From NCBI GenBank assembly GCA_964489695.1, contig CAZAZP010000019.1, positions 1 through 18,949 on the forward strand: a stretch of 18,949 nucleotides of DNA, given 5' to 3'. Source of the stretch: CAYUXU01 sp964489695. GTDB lineage: Bacteria; Bacillota_I; Bacilli_A; Erysipelotrichales; Erysipelotrichaceae. Within the stretch, counting starts at the first letter, position 1. Each line of letters begins with the position of its first letter. Position numbers and translations under genes: made by a program. Below the pieces are notes generated by a model. It saw nothing but the letters and a program-made list of their open reading frames with translations. It had not been told where the DNA came from and did no database searches. Below, piece after piece: positions 1 through 7,365 of this stretch.

Positions 1-50
1 TTTCTGAGTTATTAACTAGCCAAGGCTATCTAGTAACATCGATTATCTAA
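1..50 (+). CDS. C-terminal tail of an unidentified plus-strand gene (partial)
   Basis: An open frame entering from the left edge ends in TAA at 48-50 and reads SELLTSQGYLVTSII. It is followed directly by a hairpin with a T run (51-75), which is where a gene's terminator would sit, and it would be convergent with the DUF438 gene. Fifteen residues are too few to name a family, so this is a position-based call. Confidence 0.4.
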   Translation, partial: SELLTSQGYLVTSII

Positions 51-75
51 AAAAAAAGATCATTGGTCTTTTTTT
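51..75. terminator. Shared convergent terminator hairpin
   Basis: The left arm 51-61 (seven A then GATC) pairs with the right arm 65-75 (GGTC then seven T) across a 3-nt loop ATT, with one T-G wobble. On the plus strand it ends in a T run, as a Rho-independent terminator should. On the minus strand the same arms give a run of T after the hairpin but with one mismatch. It lies between two convergent genes and overlaps the stop codon of the minus-strand gene at 74-76, so it probably serves both. Confidence 0.55.
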
Positions 76-1234
76 AATCTGCTAAGCGTTTTTCGCCAGT
101 AATAGCTTGTAAGGGGGTGAGGTCTTGTGAGACTTCAATTACACCTAAGTAGTTACCCGCTTCATCATATAAAGCAAAGTATTGAATATAGACATACATC
201 CCTTTAAAGTGAATCCAGAAGTGTTCATGATCAGATTTTTTCTGGCGGAAATCACTAATAATCTTTTCTACCCGATCAAGACTTTTTGGTGGATGGCAGA
301 AGCGGACTTCACGCCCAATCACAGTTAAAGGTCTATCAAAAATACGGTGTTTACCTTGAGAAACATAGGCGACTCGATCATCTTTATCCACAAAGGTAAT
401 ATCAAAGGGTAAGGTGTTAAATAAGATGTTTAACTCATTGACACTGATTTCGCCCGATGGTAAGTGAATTTTACCATTAGTTGGTAACTTGCCTTGCGTT
501 AAGGGTCCATGATAATTTTGGCTAGCCGAAACGGCTTTTAAACTATCCCAATGTTCGGTGGTAAGATTTTCTTTTAAAATTGTAAAAAGAATATTTTCTT
601 CTTTATTAATCATATCTAAAGCCTGATCTAGCGCTAATTTGGCTAAAGCTAACCACTTGGCGGGATCAACTGCTGAATCAGCCGCGGTAGCTTTAAGTTC
701 TTTAAATTTATCGCGAATTTCATCATGGACACCCCACATGACTTGTGGGATGGTAGTAATACCCGCATCTTCTAGTAATGGGAATATTCGTTGTTCTTTT
801 TTACTATAGTGTTGTTCTAATAAATCAGCTAACTTAATCACATGAGGCAACACTTCTAAGATACCCGCATAGCTTGTAATTTTTCCTGCTAAGATTTCAT
901 CAGTTAAATGTGCTTGAACAAAGCTTTGAATGACTTTGTTTTCGTGTTGATATTCTTCTAGTGGGTGATCTTTCACTTTATCACTATGAATTTCAAAGAT
1001 GTTATCATAAAACATCCGAGCATGGACATCACATAGTTTAATAATTTCGGTAACATCTAAGCCATCTTCAACTAGCTGCATTTCCATCGCAGCAATTTCT
1101 GAACCTGAAACATATTTGAATTCATGGGCGAATTCATCTTGGACTTCATCTGGACTAGCCCCATGATGTAATTTTTTGATGATCGCTTTAAGTTTTAAAA
1201 CGCGCGGATCAGCGCTGTGGTAATTCTCTGCCAT
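74..1234 (-). CDS. DUF438 / hemerythrin HHE / PAS domain protein
   Basis: A cytoplasmic 386-residue protein with the usual three-part layout of DUF438 proteins. Residues about 10-80 match DUF438. Residues about 85-220 form a hemerythrin-like four-helix bundle, with likely iron ligands H90, H97/E98, H142, E147, H170 and E212/E213. Residues about 265-380 are the characteristic PAS domain, including IGREV followed by CHPPKS (C313) and a FWIHFKG stretch. Family knowledge suggests sensing or binding of oxygen, NO or a redox state through a di-iron or other cofactor; the output is not known from sequence. There is no transmembrane segment and no kinase or DNA-binding domain. The start is set by GGAGG at 1241-1245, a few bases upstream. 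It is divergent from the PLP-enzyme gene and appears monocistronic. Confidence 0.85.
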   Translation of the reverse strand: MAENYHSADPRVLKLKAIIKKLHHGASPDEVQDEFAHEFKYVSGSEIAAMEMQLVEDGLDVTEIIKLCDVHARMFYDNIFEIHSDKVKDHPLEEYQHENKVIQSFVQAHLTDEILAGKITSYAGILEVLPHVIKLADLLEQHYSKKEQRIFPLLEDAGITTIPQVMWGVHDEIRDKFKELKATAADSAVDPAKWLALAKLALDQALDMINKEENILFTILKENLTTEHWDSLKAVSASQNYHGPLTQGKLPTNGKIHLPSGEISVNELNILFNTLPFDITFVDKDDRVAYVSQGKHRIFDRPLTVIGREVRFCHPPKSLDRVEKIISDFRQKKSDHEHFWIHFKGMYVYIQYFALYDEAGNYLGVIEVSQDLTPLQAITGEKRLAD

Positions 1235-1253
1235 TTAATCCCTCCATAGCGTC

Positions 1254-1259
1254 ATTATA
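1254..1259 (-). promoter_or_regulatory. Candidate -10 box for the DUF438 gene
   Basis: Minus-strand TATAAT lies about 20 bp upstream of the start codon. There is no convincing -35 box at 16-18 bp spacing (nearest CAGTAT). Initiation here would give a leader of roughly 12 nt that just includes the GGAGG site. This is a weak call based on the perfect -10 alone. Confidence 0.3.
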
Positions 1260-1321
1260 GGCTAAAACTTTAAATAATACTGGGATGACTATCTTTAGCT
1301 AAGAGATAAATTAAAGTTTCA

Positions 1322-1350
1322 TTGTTTTAAGCCTAAAAAAGACTTACAAT
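1322..1350 (+). promoter_or_regulatory. Sigma-A-type promoter for the MalY/PatB-like gene
   Basis: TTGTTT at 1322-1327, a 17-bp spacer, then TACAAT at 1345-1350. The predicted start near 1357 leaves about 20 nt of leader containing the GGGAGGA ribosome binding site before the ATG at 1377. No operator-like repeat is evident. Confidence 0.5.
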
Positions 1351-1376
1351 TAACGTATTAAGTGGGAGGATAGTTT

Positions 1377-2555
1377 ATGTATGATTTTGAAACTTTAGTT
1401 AAGCGAACTGCACAAGGTTCCAGTAAATGGCTCGCCATGAAACAAGTTAAACCTAACGTGGCTGAAGATATCGCACCTTTATCGGTGGCGGATGCTGATA
1501 TAAAATTGGCGCCCGAGATTGTTACGGGCTTACAAGCATATTTACAAACTATGGTCTTAGGTTATACCAATCCGACTCCCAGTTATTATGCCGCAGTGGT
1601 AGATTGGTATAAAAGAAGACATCATTATCTTATTGAACCCGAGTGGATTGTACCTTCAGCTGGTGTTATTAAAGCGATTCATGATTTAATTAACACTTTT
1701 ACTAGTGAAGGTGATGGTATTATTATTATGCCACCGGTGTATCATGTTTTTAGTCGAGTGATTAAAGCAACAAAGCGGGAAGTGGTCAATAATCCTTTAA
1801 TTTATCAAGATAACTACTATACGATTGATTTTAGTGATTTAGAAAAGCAACTGAGTAACCCAAAGAATAAGATTTTATTATTTTGTTCGCCCCATAATCC
1901 AATTGGACGAGTCTGGCAAAAAGCAGAACTTTTAAAAGTTAGTGAACTATGCAATAAGCATCAAGTTTTAGTGATCGCCGATGAAATTCACCATGATTTA
2001 ATTATGCCCGGTTATCAACATCATATTTTTACTAGTATTAACGAAGCCGCCGCCCAAAATACTATTTTAACTGTAGCTACTAGTAAGAGTTTTAATTTGG
2101 CGGGTTTAAAAACTTCGAATATTGTAATTCCTAATCCAACCTTACGCACCCAATATTTAGCTTTTTTAGCTACGGCTAATTCTAGTAGTGTCAATGTTTT
2201 AGGCTTAAAAGCGACTGAGTTGGCTTATAATGAGGCCGAAACTTGGTTTGAAGGCTTTTTAGCGTTAATCGAACATAATCGCAAATGGCTGACGGAGTAT
2301 TTAAACGCCAATGTTCCCCAAGTAACAGTTGTCCGGATGGAAGGGACATATCTACAATGGTTGGATTTAACTAAATTGAATTTGAGCTGTGATGAGCTCT
2401 TAGCTTTTTTACAAGATCAATGCGATTTCTTTCCTGATGCGGGCCAGAAATTTGGTTTGGCGGGAGCGGGTTTTATGCGGGTGAACTTAGCGACACCTAC
2501 CTGGGTCTTAAAAGCGGCCTTAGAACGTTTAGCCCAAGGGATTAAGCAGCTTTGA
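1377..2555 (+). CDS. MalY/PatB-family PLP-dependent C-S lyase / aminotransferase
   Basis: A fold-type I PLP enzyme of 392 residues, the normal length for the MalY/PatB group, which cleaves the C-S bond of cystathionine or cysteine to release ammonia, pyruvate and a thiol. Visible class I/II motifs are SPHNPIGRVW (N174), ADEIHHDL (D202, pairing with the pyridine nitrogen), SKSFNLAGL with the Schiff-base lysine K237, Y122 in the PPVYHVF stretch, and R368 in GFMRVNLA for the substrate carboxylate. IHHDL and SFNLAGL are typical of MalY/PatB rather than of plain aspartate aminotransferases. It is cytoplasmic. The start follows GGGAGGA at the usual spacing. No methionine or cysteine genes are adjacent, so the in vivo substrate cannot be set from context. 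The gene ends just before the leuS promoter. Confidence 0.85.
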   Translation: MYDFETLVKRTAQGSSKWLAMKQVKPNVAEDIAPLSVADADIKLAPEIVTGLQAYLQTMVLGYTNPTPSYYAAVVDWYKRRHHYLIEPEWIVPSAGVIKAIHDLINTFTSEGDGIIIMPPVYHVFSRVIKATKREVVNNPLIYQDNYYTIDFSDLEKQLSNPKNKILLFCSPHNPIGRVWQKAELLKVSELCNKHQVLVIADEIHHDLIMPGYQHHIFTSINEAAAQNTILTVATSKSFNLAGLKTSNIVIPNPTLRTQYLAFLATANSSSVNVLGLKATELAYNEAETWFEGFLALIEHNRKWLTEYLNANVPQVTVVRMEGTYLQWLDLTKLNLSCDELLAFLQDQCDFFPDAGQKFGLAGAGFMRVNLATPTWVLKAALERLAQGIKQL

Positions 2556-2558
2556 TAG

Positions 2559-2588
2559 TTGCTTATTAGTTAAAAAATGTGATAGAAT
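2559..2588 (+). promoter_or_regulatory. Candidate promoter for the T-box leuS transcript
   Basis: TTGCTT at 2559-2564, an 18-bp spacer, then TAGAAT at 2583-2588. The predicted start near 2595 lies just upstream of the first recognisable T-box stem I sequence, which is the expected geometry. Confidence 0.45.
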
Positions 2589-2594
2589 AAGCAC

Positions 2595-2776
2595 AAACAA
2601 AGAAAAAGAGCAGTAAAACAGGCAGGTTTTATAGCGAGCTAATGGCTGGTGAAAATTAGTAAACCAAATGTTTGAACTTACTTTGGAGTGGATTAAAATC
2701 CGGTTGACACCGTTATCGTCATTGAGGAGAAATTAAGGTGGTACCACGCAAGCGCGTCCTTAGGTGGTACCTTTTT
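2595..2776 (+). promoter_or_regulatory. T-box riboswitch, tRNA-Leu responsive, with its terminator
   Basis: A leader of about 180 nt directly upstream of leuS. The hallmark T-box sequence AAGGTGGTACCACGC lies at 2735-2749. The alternative terminator pairs GGTACCAC (2740-2747) with GTGGTACC (2764-2771), followed by TTTTT at 2772-2776. Stem I contains the AGCGAG and GGTG elements around 2632-2651 in a CTAAT/ATTAG hairpin. The likely specifier is the leucine codon CTT at 2677-2679 in the context GAA-CTT-A. Family mechanism: uncharged tRNA-Leu pairs with the specifier and, through its NCCA end, with the T-box bulge, stabilising the antiterminator and switching on leuS when leucine charging falls. 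Confidence 0.92.
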
Positions 2777-2790
2777 ATTTGGGAGGGTTT

Positions 2791-4992
2791 ATGGTTTATC
2801 AACATCAAGTAGTTGAAAAAAAATGGCAAGCTTATTGGGCAGCCAAGGAGACTTTTAAAACGGACATCTTTGACTTTTCTAAACCGAAATATTATTGCTT
2901 AGATATGTTTCCTTATCCAAGCGGTAATGGATTACACGTGGGACATCCGCGTGGTTATACCGCCACCGATATTATATCGCGGATGAAGCGGATGCAAGGC
3001 TATAACGTTTTACATCCGATGGGTTGGGATGCCTTTGGTTTACCGGCGGAACAATATGCTTTAAATACTGGTAATCATCCAGCCAGTTTCACCGCTGAAA
3101 ATATTGCGAATTTTAAACGTCAGATTCAAGCTTTAGGCTTATCGTATGATTGGTCCAAAGAAATCGCCACGACCGACCCACAGTACTATAAATGGACGCA
3201 ATGGATCTTTACGAAATTATATGAACGGGGCTTAGCTTATGTGGCCGAAATTCCAGTTAACTGGTGTCCTGAACTTAAAACTGTTTTAGCCAATGAAGAA
3301 GTAATTGATGGCAAAAGTGAACGGGGTGGTTTTCCCGTTGTCCGCGTACCGATGCGCCAATGGGTCTTAAAAATCACGGCGTATGCGGAACGATTATTGG
3401 CGGATTTAGAGTCAGTTGATTGGCCTCAATCAACGATTGATATGCAAAAAAATTGGATTGGAAAATCAGTGGGTAGTGAAGTTGAGTTTCAAGTGGCTAA
3501 TCATCAGCTAAGCTTTACCGTCTTTACCACCCGGGCGGATACGCTTTTTGGGGCGACTTATTGTGTCTTAGCACCAGAACATCCTTTTGTCTTAGAGATC
3601 ACCACGCCGGAACAATTACCAGCGGTCAAAGATTATATTAAACTGGTTTCAACTAGATCAGATCTAGAACGGACCGAGTTAAATAAAACCAAAACCGGCG
3701 TCTTTACCGGGGCTTATGCAATTAATCCGGTGAATCAACAAGCCGTTCCCATTTGGATTGCGGATTATGTTTTAGCTAGTTATGGTTTTGGGGCAATTAT
3801 GGCTGTTCCTGCCCATGATGAGCGGGACTATGAATTTGCGCAAAAATATGGCTTAGAAATTAAACCGGTTTTATTAGGACCAGATGAAACCTTACCCTAT
3901 ACTGGCGATGGTTTGCACATCAATTCAGATTTTATTAATGATTTAGATACGGCTAGTGCTAATCAAGTAATGAATAAATGGCTTAAGGACCAGCAAGTTG
4001 GTCAAGCTAAAGTGACTTATAAACTACGTGATTGGCTCTTTTCGCGGCAACGTTATTGGGGTGAACCCATTCCAATCGTACATTTACCCGATGGTAGAAT
4101 GAAAACTGTTGGCTTGGCTGATTTACCCTTAGAGTTACCAGCCACGGATAANNNNNNNNNNNNNNNNNNNNNNNNNNNNNNNNNNNNNNNNNNNNNNNNN
4201 NNNNNNNNNNNNNNNNNNNNNNNNNNNNNNNNNNNNNNNNNNNNNNNNNNNGTTAATACCTTAGAACCATTTCAAAAATTATTCCATCAAGGCATGATTT
4301 TAGGTGAAAATGGTGAAAAAATGAGTAAATCACGCGGGAATGTGATTAATCCGGATGACTTAGTGGCAAGCCACGGGGCGGATGCTTTTCGGGTCTATGA
4401 GATGTTTTTAGGTCCACTTGAAGCCGCTTTACCTTGGAATACTAATGGCGTAGATGGAGCCCGGAAATGGTTAGACCGGGTGTATCGCTTATTTTGGGCC
4501 AGTGATAAATTAAGTTTAACCAATAGTGGCGAACTTGATTACTCCTACCATCAAACAATCAAGAAAGTGACACATGATATTGAGACGCTTAATCTGAATA
4601 CCGCAATTTCTCAAATGATGATTTTTATTAATGATTGCTATAAAGCTGAAAGTATTTATCAACCTTACGCCGTAAATTTCTTAAAGATGTTTAGTTGTTT
4701 CGCGCCACATCTCGGGGAAGAACTCTACCAACATTTAACCCAAGCGGAAACAGTCGCTTACGCTAGCTGGCCCACCTATGACGAAAGTAAATTGATTTTA
4801 ACCACTTCGACCATCGTCGTCCAAGTTAATGGCAAGTTACGGGGGAAGATCGAGTTACCAACCGATAGTGACCAAGCGATTGTCGAACAAGCTGCTTTAG
4901 CGATTGAAAACGTTCAAAAGAGTTTAGCTGATTTAAAAATTATGAAGATTATTGTGGTTAAAAATAAATTAGTTAATATTGTGGCGAAGTAA
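2791..4992 (+). CDS. leuS: Leucyl-tRNA synthetase (interrupted by an assembly gap)
   Basis: A class I aminoacyl-tRNA synthetase that attaches leucine to tRNA-Leu in the cytoplasm. The HIGH-type motif is HVGH at residues 49-52, the editing domain lies around residues 220-420 (with TRADTLFGATY), then DWLFSRQRYWGEPIP, and the KMSKS loop reads KMSKS about 259 codons before the end. The anticodon-binding and C-terminal domains are present. The ATG at 2791 is chosen because GGGAGGG (2781-2787) precedes it; an in-frame GTG at 2764 sits inside the T-box terminator stem and is unlikely to be used. The frame resumes after the 100-N run, but the synthetase core that should lie between LELPATD and the EPFQKLFHQGM stretch (including the WAGSCWY region seen in bacillar LeuRS) is missing, so the true protein is probably about 800 residues. 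Confidence 0.93.
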   Translation: MVYQHQVVEKKWQAYWAAKETFKTDIFDFSKPKYYCLDMFPYPSGNGLHVGHPRGYTATDIISRMKRMQGYNVLHPMGWDAFGLPAEQYALNTGNHPASFTAENIANFKRQIQALGLSYDWSKEIATTDPQYYKWTQWIFTKLYERGLAYVAEIPVNWCPELKTVLANEEVIDGKSERGGFPVVRVPMRQWVLKITAYAERLLADLESVDWPQSTIDMQKNWIGKSVGSEVEFQVANHQLSFTVFTTRADTLFGATYCVLAPEHPFVLEITTPEQLPAVKDYIKLVSTRSDLERTELNKTKTGVFTGAYAINPVNQQAVPIWIADYVLASYGFGAIMAVPAHDERDYEFAQKYGLEIKPVLLGPDETLPYTGDGLHINSDFINDLDTASANQVMNKWLKDQQVGQAKVTYKLRDWLFSRQRYWGEPIPIVHLPDGRMKTVGLADLPLELPATDXXXXXXXXXXXXXXXXXXXXXXXXXXXXXXXXXXVNTLEPFQKLFHQGMILGENGEKMSKSRGNVINPDDLVASHGADAFRVYEMFLGPLEAALPWNTNGVDGARKWLDRVYRLFWASDKLSLTNSGELDYSYHQTIKKVTHDIETLNLNTAISQMMIFINDCYKAESIYQPYAVNFLKMFSCFAPHLGEELYQHLTQAETVAYASWPTYDESKLILTTSTIVVQVNGKLRGKIELPTDSDQAIVEQAALAIENVQKSLADLKIMKIIVVKNKLVNIVAK
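4152..4251. other. Assembly gap (100 N) inside leuS
   Basis: Exactly 100 N, the conventional placeholder for a scaffold gap of unknown length. Bacillar LeuRS proteins of about 800 residues would need roughly 105 codons here rather than the 34 provided, so the real gap is probably near 300 nt. This is an estimate from remembered family length, not an alignment. Confidence 0.9.
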
Positions 4993-5007
4993 TATTCCAG
5001 TTTTGAT

Positions 5008-5535
5008 TTAAACTGCTTGATAAGCTAAGGCTGGTCTGGTAATGATCTTAGTTAAATCCGCGCCAGCTAAGTAATTTTTAGCTTGGGCACCGTTAAGCAT
5101 AACTGGCATCCGTTCATGAATAAAAGCAATGTCTAAGCTTGCGGGTTGGGTAATAATTACACAAGCATTAGTCGTTGGTTGTTTTTGGTAGATGCCCGCT
5201 AAATAGATAAGGGGGGCACTGGTGGCGATTTGGTATTTGGTTTTAGCTTGCCACTCATAATAGCCACTGGCTAAAATTAAACAACGATGCTTTTGATAAT
5301 CAGCTTTAAAAAGGGGTTTTTCGTTGATGGTTTCTAAGCGCGCATTAATTAATAGTTGTTTTGACCAGGTTGGTTTTAGACCCCAGTTATAACTAGCAAA
5401 ACTCTGCGCTGTTTTTACTAAGATTGGACTACTAGGAAAAATCTCATTAAAACTAACTTGGTTTAGTAATGAGGCAGGTAATTCTGGCAAATAGGTTTCA
5501 ATTGTTTCTTTAACTAAATAGTAACGGCCACACAT
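5008..5535 (-). CDS. SRAP-domain protein (YedK/HMCES family), abasic-site crosslinker
   Basis: SOS response-associated peptidase family. Known members crosslink to abasic sites in single-stranded DNA through the N-terminal cysteine after Met removal. Visible: Met-Cys-Gly-Arg at the start (C2), NARLET (N64-T69), SGYYEW with E94, and IHERMPV with H140. These match the catalytic Cys, Asn, Glu and His of the family. At 175 residues it is shorter than the usual 200-230, apparently through trimmed loops rather than lost motifs. It is the last gene of the murB operon: only 11 nt separate it from the metallophosphatase-like gene and that gap holds its GGAG site. It converges with leuS, leaving 15 nt between the two stops. 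A 6-bp hairpin (4998-5015) lies there but lacks a T run. Confidence 0.88.
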   Translation of the reverse strand: MCGRYYLVKETIETYLPELPASLLNQVSFNEIFPSSPILVKTAQSFASYNWGLKPTWSKQLLINARLETINEKPLFKADYQKHRCLILASGYYEWQAKTKYQIATSAPLIYLAGIYQKQPTTNACVIITQPASLDIAFIHERMPVMLNGAQAKNYLAGADLTKIITRPALAYQAV

Positions 5536-5546
5536 AATTTAGCTCC

Positions 5547-6392
5547 TTACGGTAATTGATAAATTATAATCTCAGGGGTGGAAAAGAAGCGGACATCTTT
5601 ATTTTTGCTCCCCCAACCCGTAGTCAGGTGAAGCACGGTTTGATTTTGTTGGGTTTGACCGAGTGGATAATGGGCATTGCCCTGATTTGAACTTTCAGTT
5701 TTAAACCAAGGAAAGTTAACTTGATAATATTGGCTTTGCGCAGCTAAAAAATAATCAGCTTTTTCTAAGGGTATTAGTTGACTACTATCGGGTGTATGAC
5801 TGATTACTAGCGTAAATAGGTTGGGGTTAATCCCCGCAAACGCTGTTTCTACATCGATAGTGCTATTGAGCATATTTTCTAAGCCCACTAGTTGAATAAC
5901 TGCCTCACTGCCAGAGTATAATTTTCGGTTTTCATTAGTTAAAACTTCAAAACCACTTTGAAAAAGTATTTCAGTCACTTGGTTATTTAAAGTGGGATGA
6001 CTTAGATCTTCATCGCCTAAGATCGCAAATTTACCGCGAGGGGCTAAAATGCTTTTTAAGCCAGTGGTAATACTACTTAACTCTGCTTCACTTGGTTCAT
6101 AATTTTCATCAAATAAATCACCTAAAAAGATGACGATATCTGGTTGGGCTTCGGCTAATTTAGTGATAAATAGCTCAAAGCGGGAAGTGTTTAAAAAGGG
6201 ACCAAAATGAACATCACCAAAAAAAGCAATTTTTAATTGTTGGTAATCAGCGTTTAATTTTTCGTGGGTTAAATTATATTGAGTTAATTTTAAGCGGTTT
6301 GGTGCATAGTTATGGGCATCAAAAACTAAGCCACCGATAATTAAAAAACTTATTAGAAAAAATAAAACCGAAAATTTTGATTTAGTTTTCAT
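5547..6392 (-). CDS. Membrane-anchored calcineurin-like metallophosphatase relative with lost metal-site motifs
   Basis: A 281-residue protein with an N-terminal hydrophobic anchor (about residues 7-24) and an extracytoplasmic domain of the YkuE-like metallophosphoesterase fold. The first two metal motifs are intact: GDVHFG (D60, H62) and LGDLFD (D92). The motif that should read GNHD/GNHE is GDED (126-129), and the position of the C-terminal GHTH motif reads AAQS (217-220), although the flanking ADYFL and QVNFPW and the closing RFFSTPEIIIYQL stretch align well with the family. H199 in VISHTPD is kept. The family's phosphoesterase activity is therefore doubtful. Its ATG shares one base with the murB stop (TAATG), so translation is likely coupled. 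Loss of function or a non-catalytic role are both possible. Confidence 0.75.
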   Translation of the reverse strand: MKTKSKFSVLFFLISFLIIGGLVFDAHNYAPNRLKLTQYNLTHEKLNADYQQLKIAFFGDVHFGPFLNTSRFELFITKLAEAQPDIVIFLGDLFDENYEPSEAELSSITTGLKSILAPRGKFAILGDEDLSHPTLNNQVTEILFQSGFEVLTNENRKLYSGSEAVIQLVGLENMLNSTIDVETAFAGINPNLFTLVISHTPDSSQLIPLEKADYFLAAQSQYYQVNFPWFKTESSNQGNAHYPLGQTQQNQTVLHLTTGWGSKNKDVRFFSTPEIIIYQLP

Positions 6393-7288
6393 TATTTTAA
6401 AATTTGGATTTCTGGCTTTAATTGATAGCCAGTTTTTAGATAAACGGTGGCTTGAATATAAGCAATTAAATCGAGAAAGTCAGCACTACTAGCTTGGTTA
6501 TCATTAATTAAAAAACCAGCATGTTTAGCACTAACAGCGGCTCCATGAATGTGATAGCCTTTCAGCTCACATTGATCGATTAAAGCAGAAGCATAGTTAT
6601 GCGGCGGACGTTTAAACGTACTACCAGCACTATGTTTATCTAGTGGTTGTTTAGTAGTGCGGCGTAACATAAAGTCATCCATTTTTTCTTTAATAATGGC
6701 GGGATTACCTTTGGTTAAACTAAAGGTTACCGAAACAATACAGCTTGGATGGCTCATAAAGTAACTATGGCGGTAAGCTAATTCGCATTGGGCTAAATTG
6801 AAGTTAATCATTTGTTGGTGTTCATCAATAAACTCACAAGCTTTGACGACATCTTTCATCTCACCATCGTAAGCTCCAGCGTTCATATATAAAGCACCAC
6901 CGATGGAAGCGGGAATTCCATACAAGCATTCCATGCCTGTTAAACCTTGATTTAAAGCAAACAGACAGACATCTATTAATAAAGCACCCGCTTGACACTT
7001 AATCGTGGTTTCATCGACTAAAGTAATCCTGCTAAATTTTGGTCCTAAATAAATTACGACACCTTTAACCCCATAATCTAAGATTAAGGTATTAGAACCA
7101 TTCCCTAAGAGATGGTATTTGATTTGGTGGGTTTGACAAAGCTTTAAAACCGTTAATAACATGGTTTCATTTTCTATTTCCACCAAGTATTCCGCCGCTC
7201 CACCAATCTTTAAACTGGTATAGGGGGCTAAATGAACATTGGTTAATAATTTAATATCTTCGGCTTGAAAGATTTGAACTAGATCCAT
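6392..7288 (-). CDS. murB: UDP-N-acetylenolpyruvoylglucosamine reductase MurB
   Basis: Catalyses the NADPH- and FAD-dependent reduction of UDP-GlcNAc-enolpyruvate to UDP-MurNAc, the second committed step of peptidoglycan synthesis, in the cytoplasm. It has 298 residues, a normal length. The FAD-binding domain carries YTSLKIGGAAEY and GNGSNTLI, followed by YGIPASIGGALYMNAGAYDGE. Catalytic residues are R173 (in YRHSYF), S223 (in SAGSTFKRP) and E293 (in LKPEIQIL). It lacks the extra insert of the E. coli-type enzyme, as Gram-positive type II enzymes do. It is first in a three-gene minus-strand operon, with AAAGGAG ahead of the ATG. Its presence shows that the organism makes a cell wall. Confidence 0.95.
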   Translation of the reverse strand: MDLVQIFQAEDIKLLTNVHLAPYTSLKIGGAAEYLVEIENETMLLTVLKLCQTHQIKYHLLGNGSNTLILDYGVKGVVIYLGPKFSRITLVDETTIKCQAGALLIDVCLFALNQGLTGMECLYGIPASIGGALYMNAGAYDGEMKDVVKACEFIDEHQQMINFNLAQCELAYRHSYFMSHPSCIVSVTFSLTKGNPAIIKEKMDDFMLRRTTKQPLDKHSAGSTFKRPPHNYASALIDQCELKGYHIHGAAVSAKHAGFLINDNQASSADFLDLIAYIQATVYLKTGYQLKPEIQILK

Positions 7289-7308
7289 AGCTACTCCTTT
7301 GCTTCTTT

Positions 7309-7337
7309 ATTATACCGATAAATAATGCATAAGTAAA
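7309..7337 (-). promoter_or_regulatory. Promoter of the murB operon
   Basis: On the minus strand TTTACT (7332-7337) and TATAAT (7309-7314) are separated by exactly 17 bp. The predicted start near 7302 precedes the AAAGGAG site. The -35 box occupies the same bases where the divergent ABC-transporter promoter would have its -35 region. Confidence 0.55.
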
Positions 7338-7349
7338 ACAGACGTTTTA

Positions 7350-7358
7350 TGTTATAAT
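7350..7358 (+). promoter_or_regulatory. Extended -10 promoter for the ABC transporter gene
   Basis: TGTTATAAT is a perfect extended -10 (TGnTATAAT). No good -35 is present at 17 bp (TAAGTA at 7330-7335), which fits an extended -10 promoter. Expected initiation, about 7 nt past the box, is at 7365-7366, on or beside the ATG at 7366. Confidence 0.6.
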
Positions 7359-7365
7359 GAAAAAC

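Noticed and set aside
2764..2790. GTG start at 2764 adding nine residues to LeuRS
   Set aside because: The codons lie in the T-box terminator stem and T run; ATG 2791 has GGGAGGG at correct spacing.
4998..5015. Hairpin between the convergent leuS and SRAP genes as a terminator
   Set aside because: Only 6 bp (CAGTTT/AAACTG) with no T run on either side.
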